In this document: in pieces, positions 4,516-8,313 of the stretch
Layout: each line of letters begins with the position of its first letter
How positions within the stretch are numbered: the first letter of the stretch is position 1
Assembly: GCA_027043985.1 (NCBI GenBank)
Contig: JALUDQ010000218.1
Span: forward strand, 1-8,313
From: Desulfurococcales archaeon
GTDB taxonomy: Archaea > Thermoproteota > Thermoprotei_A > Sulfolobales > WANQ01
Direction of reading: 5' to 3'
Length of the DNA stretch: 8,313 nucleotides
The notes under the pieces: model-generated
The model's database searches: none
What the model saw: the letters and a program-made list of their open reading frames with translations, nothing else
Told to the model about the DNA's origin: nothing
Translations under genes and position numbers: made by a program

Positions 4516-5619
4516 TTGGCAAAAGTAATCGTGCTTGCAGGAGGTTTTGCTACAAGACTACGCCCGCTCACCCTTACTAGGCCTAAACCACTCTTACCTA
4601 TTCTTGATAAACCCTTACTCGACTGGATAATAGATGGTCTTAGAGACTCGGGACTCGAAGACATCATTTTGTCTCTGAGATATCTTTCTCATCTAATCAA
4701 GGAGCGTTATGGGAGTGGAATAGACTATGGAGTAAACATAAGATACGTTGAAGAACACCGACCTCTAGGTGATGCTGGCCCAATAAAACTCGTTAAAGAA
4801 GAAGTAGGATTAGATGAGACCTTCCTAGTAGTCTATGGGGACATATTCAGTAACATTGACTATAAGAGGCTCCTAGAATTCCATAAAAAGAAGGGTGGAC
4901 TAGTTACTATCGTTTTAACTAGAGTAGAAGACCCCTCAAGGTATGGTGTAGCAGTATTAGATGAGGAGAACCGTATAACGGGTTTTGTTGAGAAACCAGA
5001 ACCCGGGAGGGCTCCATCTAACGTGATAAATGCTGGTGTCTATGTTTTTGAACCCGAAGTAGTAGACTATATCCCGGAAAAAACTCCGTCCAAGCTTGCT
5101 AAACACGTTATACCAAGACTCGTAGCCGAAGGAGAAGTATATGGTTTTGTTCACGAGGGCTTGTGGAGTGATATAGGGGTTCCAGCAGACTATTATAGAG
5201 CTAATATTGAGGCTCTAAGATACTTTCACCCAAAGGGCTATGTATCCAATAACGCTGAGATAAACAGCGACGCTGTTATAGAGCACCCATCATTTATATC
5301 AGATCATGTAAGGATCGGTAAGGGTTCTAAGATAGGACCCTACACTATTCTCGGGAGGGAGACCGTTATAGGAGAAAATGTTCGTGTAAGAGGAAGTATA
5401 TTCTTCCAAAACGTTATGGTTGAAAACTCAGCTGTTATAAGGAGCAGTATTGTTGGTGAGAGATGCTTTATTGGTAAATGGGCGAGACTCGAGGAGGGAA
5501 GTATTATTGGCGATGAAGTAGTATTAGACGAGGAAGTACTCATTGCTAGGCGCGTAATCATATTACCGTTTAAGGAGGTCAATACTTCAATTTACGAGGA
5601 AGGTAGAGTTATACTATAA
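4516..5619 (+). CDS. sugar-1-phosphate nucleotidyltransferase with left-handed beta-helix domain (mannose-1-P guanylyltransferase-like)
   Basis: A 367-residue NDP-sugar pyrophosphorylase. The N-terminal Rossmann-like domain shows the nucleotide-binding GGFATRLRPLT (residues 9-19) and RPKPLLPILDKP, LGDAG (84-88), the metal-binding Asp in VYGDIFSNID (108-109), EKP (159-161), NAGVYVFEP (172-180) and WSDIG (217-221). Residues about 244-350 carry hexapeptide-like repeats (VRIGKGSKIGPYTI, TVIGENVRV, SIVGERCFIGKWARLEEGS, IIGDEVVLDEEVLI) forming a beta-helix. The end IILPFKEVN resembles GDP-mannose pyrophosphorylases, but glucose-1-phosphate thymidylyl- or uridylyltransferase cannot be excluded. The cytosolic product would feed glycan or S-layer glycosylation. 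The frame is open to TTG 4501, but TTG 4516 follows the site GAGGCGA and gives MAKVIVLAGG, the usual family start. It is last in the probable ilvA operon and converges with ppdK, 37 bases apart. Confidence 0.9.
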   Translation: MAKVIVLAGGFATRLRPLTLTRPKPLLPILDKPLLDWIIDGLRDSGLEDIILSLRYLSHLIKERYGSGIDYGVNIRYVEEHRPLGDAGPIKLVKEEVGLDETFLVVYGDIFSNIDYKRLLEFHKKKGGLVTIVLTRVEDPSRYGVAVLDEENRITGFVEKPEPGRAPSNVINAGVYVFEPEVVDYIPEKTPSKLAKHVIPRLVAEGEVYGFVHEGLWSDIGVPADYYRANIEALRYFHPKGYVSNNAEINSDAVIEHPSFISDHVRIGKGSKIGPYTILGRETVIGENVRVRGSIFFQNVMVENSAVIRSSIVGERCFIGKWARLEEGSIIGDEVVLDEEVLIARRVIILPFKEVNTSIYEEGRVIL

Positions 5620-5637
5620 GGAGAACCAAGTGTTTAA

Positions 5638-5650
5638 GGGAAGAAAAAGG
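5638..5650 (-). terminator. possible T-rich terminator after ppdK
   Basis: On the minus strand the sequence reads CCTTTTTCTTCCC, starting 7 bases after the ppdK stop codon. With the plus-strand tract it would make a compact two-way termination zone between convergent genes. Confidence 0.35.
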
Positions 5651-5653
5651 ATT

Positions 5654-5673
5654 CTATTATTTCTTTTCCTTTA
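5654..5673 (+). terminator. possible T-rich terminator after the nucleotidyltransferase
   Basis: A pyrimidine run, CTATTATTTCTTTTCCTTTA, begins 35 bases after the stop codon and overlaps the 3' end of ppdK. Archaeal polymerase stops on T-rich stretches without a hairpin, so the site is plausible. The tract is interrupted by C. Confidence 0.3.
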
Positions 5674-8313
5674 GATTTGCTTGAGCTGCAGCCAATCTAG
5701 CTATCATTACACGGAATGGCGATGCGCTCACGTAGTCTAAGCCTGCTTTGTGGAAGAATTCTATGCTCTTCGGGTCTCCTCCATGTTCGCCACATATTCC
5801 TACTTCTAGGTCTGGGTTCACTTTCTTAGCGGCTTTTACCGCCATTTCTACTAGTTTGCCGACACCCTTAGTGTCTAGTGTCTGGAATGGATTGGCTGGT
5901 AGTATTTCTAGCTCTAGGTATTGTGGTAGGAACTTGTTTTCTGCATCGTCACGGCTGAAGCTGAAGGTTGCTTGAGTTAAATCATTGGTTCCAAAGCTGA
6001 AGAACGCTACATGCCCGGCTATTTCATCGGCTGTTAGACACGCTCTAACAGTCTCGATCATTGTTCCTACTAGTATCTCATATTCTCTTCCATCACTCGT
6101 CTTGTAGGCATAGTGACCTGGCTTGTCTTTTACTATGAACTCGTAGCCATATTCTTTTGCTACATCTTCTAGTGCCGGCTCTATAGCATGTTTCTTCACG
6201 AATATTATCTCTTTGGCTTCAGCTACTTGGGGCACCATTATCTCTAACTTGGGGTTCTTGCCCTCCTTGATGAGTTCTGCAGCTGCTTCTACCATGGCCT
6301 TGGCTAGCGCGTAGTAGATTTCTGGATAGGTTACTCCTACTCTAACACCACGATGACCCATCATTGGGTTTGCTTCTTTTAATGCCTTGACACGCTTGTA
6401 CAGCCATTCTAGTTTTTCTATTTCTTCCTTGGGGACACCCTTCATCTTCTTCTCATATATTTCTTGTAATAGTTCTTCGGGTGCGGGTAGGAATTCGTGG
6501 AGTGGTGGGTCTATTAGTCTTATTACTACCGGTAGCCCGTCCATTACTTCTAGCATTTCCTTAAAGTCTTGCCTTATCATTGGTACTAGTTCTTCGAGAG
6601 CCTTCTTGCGGTCTTCAACGTTTTCTGCGAGGATTACTTTTCTTAGTACCTCTAGTCTCTCTGGTTTACGGAACATTCTCTCAATACGTAGTAGTCCTAT
6701 ACCTTCTGCTCCGAACTTGCGGGCTAGTTTAGCGTCCTCGGGTATGTCGGCGTTTGCTCTAACTCCTAGTCTCCTAAACTCATCTGCCCATTTCATTAAC
6801 GTGTCTAGTTCTGGTATGATTTCTGGTTCTATTGTTGGTACTTTGCCTATGTAAACGTAGCCTGTGTTTCCGTCAATTGTTATCCAGTCTCCCTCTTTTA
6901 CCTCTATGTCTTTACCTCTCACCCTGAATATTCTCTTTGAGTAGTCTATTACTATGTCTTCAGCTCCAACTACGCTTGGCTTACCGATAGCTCTTGCTAC
7001 TACTGCCGCGTGGCTTGTCATTCCTCCACGGCTTGTTAGTATGCCTACTGCTGCATAGAAGCCGTGTACGTCGTCTGGTTTTGTCTCAATTCTAACGAGT
7101 ATTACCTTCTTGCCTTCGCGGGCCCACTCAACAGCACGGTCTGGGTCAAAGACTACTTGACCAGATACTGCTCCGGGCGAGGCTGGTAAGCCCTTGGCTA
7201 CTGGTGTAGCCTTGGCCTTGGGATCTATTCTCGGATATAGTAGCTGTAGGACATGCTCGGGTTTTACTTTTAGTACTGCTTCTTCTCTAGTTATAGTTGG
7301 CTTCTCAGCGATTAACTTGCCTTCTTTTTCGGGTAGGTATTTCTTGCTTATCAATTTCTCAACATATTCTTTGTCTAGTGCTGGCTTAGTAGCCATTTCA
7401 ACAGCTGTCTTGACTCTTGCTAGAGGCGTCATCTTAGCGTTACGTGTTTGCAGTAAGTATAATTTTCCTCTCTCAACAGTGAATTCTACGTCTTGCACAT
7501 CCTTGTTAAGCCATTCTAATAGTTTAGCCGCACCATAGAGTTGATCGTATAGTTCTGGGAACTTCTTCCTAAACTCCTCAATGTTCATCGGTGTACGTAT
7601 TCCCGCTACAACATCTTCTCCCTGTGCATTTGGTAGGAATTCTCCGTAGAGCTTATTTTCACCAGTAGCTGGGTCTCTTGAGAATGCTACTCCCGTACCA
7701 GAGTCCCAGCCCATGTTTCCGAAGACCATTGTCACAATGTTTACTGCTGTACAGTCTGCTATGTCTGGTGTTATATTGTTCATTATCCTATAGAATATTG
7801 CACGCGGATTCATCCATGAACGGAATACTGCTTTTATAGCCATTTCTAATTGTTTCCACGGGTCCTGCGGGAATCCTCCTGCTTCCCTCTCTATTATCTT
7901 CTTGAATTCTTCTACTGCTTCTTTTAACCCCTCTACTGGTACATCTGGATCCTCTTTAGCATTGTATTTCTTCTTTATTTCTTCCCATTTCTCTGTAAAC
8001 AACTCTTCGTTTATGCTTAAGACTATTTTACCAAACATTTGCAAGAATCTACGATAAGCGTCATAAGCGAACCATTCATTATTTGTCTGTTTTGCTAGTC
8101 CTTGCACGCTTGTATCATTGAGTCCTAGGTTTAGTACTGTGTCCATCATTCCAGGCATTGATACTGCTGCTCCACTCCTCACGGAGACTAGTAGTGGGTT
8201 CTCTATGTCTCCAAACTTCTTCCCCGTTTTCTCTTCTAGCTTGTGCATATATTCTCTTACTTGATCCATTAAGCCTTCGGGTAAGTCTAGAGAGTCTATT
8301 ATCTCCCATATCC
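5657..8313 (-). CDS. ppdK: pyruvate, phosphate dikinase (partial, N-terminus outside window)
   Basis: The enzyme interconverts pyruvate + ATP + phosphate and PEP + AMP + PPi in central carbon metabolism (gluconeogenesis, or a PPi/AMP-linked glycolytic step). Numbered from the Met at 8269: the ATP-grasp part RSGAAVSMPGMMDTVLNLG (31-49) and later VEFTVERGKLYLLQTRNAKM; the swivelling phosphohistidine domain with SRGGMTSHAAVVARAIGKPS (catalytic H420, codon 7010-7012); and the C-terminal PEP/pyruvate barrel with FFSFGTNDLTQ, the catalytic Cys in GICGEHGGDP (C826, codon 5792-5794) and VSASPFRVMIARLAAAQA. The Met at 8269 is not the start: the frame continues upstream for 14 codons to the window edge as IWEIIDSLDLPEGL, a normal PPDK stretch, so about 50 or more N-terminal residues, including part of the ATP site, are missing. 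All catalytic residues in view are intact. A segment of about 22 residues (710-731) seems extra compared with bacterial PPDK. Confidence 0.96.
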   Translation of the reverse strand, partial: IWEIIDSLDLPEGLMDQVREYMHKLEEKTGKKFGDIENPLLVSVRSGAAVSMPGMMDTVLNLGLNDTSVQGLAKQTNNEWFAYDAYRRFLQMFGKIVLSINEELFTEKWEEIKKKYNAKEDPDVPVEGLKEAVEEFKKIIEREAGGFPQDPWKQLEMAIKAVFRSWMNPRAIFYRIMNNITPDIADCTAVNIVTMVFGNMGWDSGTGVAFSRDPATGENKLYGEFLPNAQGEDVVAGIRTPMNIEEFRKKFPELYDQLYGAAKLLEWLNKDVQDVEFTVERGKLYLLQTRNAKMTPLARVKTAVEMATKPALDKEYVEKLISKKYLPEKEGKLIAEKPTITREEAVLKVKPEHVLQLLYPRIDPKAKATPVAKGLPASPGAVSGQVVFDPDRAVEWAREGKKVILVRIETKPDDVHGFYAAVGILTSRGGMTSHAAVVARAIGKPSVVGAEDIVIDYSKRIFRVRGKDIEVKEGDWITIDGNTGYVYIGKVPTIEPEIIPELDTLMKWADEFRRLGVRANADIPEDAKLARKFGAEGIGLLRIERMFRKPERLEVLRKVILAENVEDRKKALEELVPMIRQDFKEMLEVMDGLPVVIRLIDPPLHEFLPAPEELLQEIYEKKMKGVPKEEIEKLEWLYKRVKALKEANPMMGHRGVRVGVTYPEIYYALAKAMVEAAAELIKEGKNPKLEIMVPQVAEAKEIIFVKKHAIEPALEDVAKEYGYEFIVKDKPGHYAYKTSDGREYEILVGTMIETVRACLTADEIAGHVAFFSFGTNDLTQATFSFSRDDAENKFLPQYLELEILPANPFQTLDTKGVGKLVEMAVKAAKKVNPDLEVGICGEHGGDPKSIEFFHKAGLDYVSASPFRVMIARLAAAQANLKEKK

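Noticed and set aside
6387..6854. Plus-strand frame of 155 codons inside ppdK
   Set aside because: Low-complexity Ser/Ile/Leu-rich translation opposite conserved PPDK sequence; the same reasoning removes the frames at 5748-5975 and 7194-7538.
8115..8309. Second minus-strand frame of 64 codons at the right edge
   Set aside because: Overlaps the conserved PPDK N-terminal region in another frame and shows no known motif.

Overview
The window looks like chromosomal DNA of a hyperthermophilic crenarchaeon, probably near the Desulfurococcales; I cannot name a genus. Reasons: archaeal-type genes (a DPAGT1-like GlcNAc-phosphotransferase, a small stand-alone HExxH protein, a pyruvate phosphate dikinase with an extra segment), many TTG/GTG starts preceded by GGAGG-like ribosome binding sites, heavy use of AGA/AGG and ATA codons, TATA-like boxes close to the starts, and very tight gene packing. 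I see no mobile element, CRISPR array, tRNA or rRNA, and no stretch over 300 bases without a gene.

Layout, left to right. Positions 1-392 (minus): the first 130 codons of a membrane GlcNAc-1-phosphate transferase that runs off the left edge. 505-1389 (plus): a divergent RimK-like ATP-grasp ligase. 1468-1941 (minus): an Lrp/AsnC regulator. 2061-2471 (plus; start could be 2052): a small putative zinc metallopeptidase. 2468-2815 (minus): a small protein with a histidine-rich tail, whose stop codon overlaps that of the metallopeptidase. 2911-4143, 4163-4480 and 4516-5619 (plus): a probable operon of threonine ammonia-lyase with an ACT domain, a 105-residue protein of unknown function, and a sugar-1-phosphate nucleotidyltransferase. 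5657-8313 (minus): pyruvate phosphate dikinase, whose N-terminus lies beyond the right edge.

How the genes fit together. Two genes serve glycan assembly: the GlcNAc-P transferase (lipid-linked oligosaccharide initiation) and the nucleotidyltransferase (activated sugar). IlvA opens isoleucine synthesis from threonine, and an Lrp-type amino-acid-responsive regulator sits about 1 kb away; regulation of one by the other is only a guess. PPDK interconverts pyruvate and phosphoenolpyruvate in central carbon metabolism. I did not find a convincing new multi-gene system. The items most worth a second look are the His-tailed protein and its shared promoter zone with ilvA, a candidate C/D box sRNA at the end of the ATP-grasp gene, and several start sites that differ from the longest reading frame.
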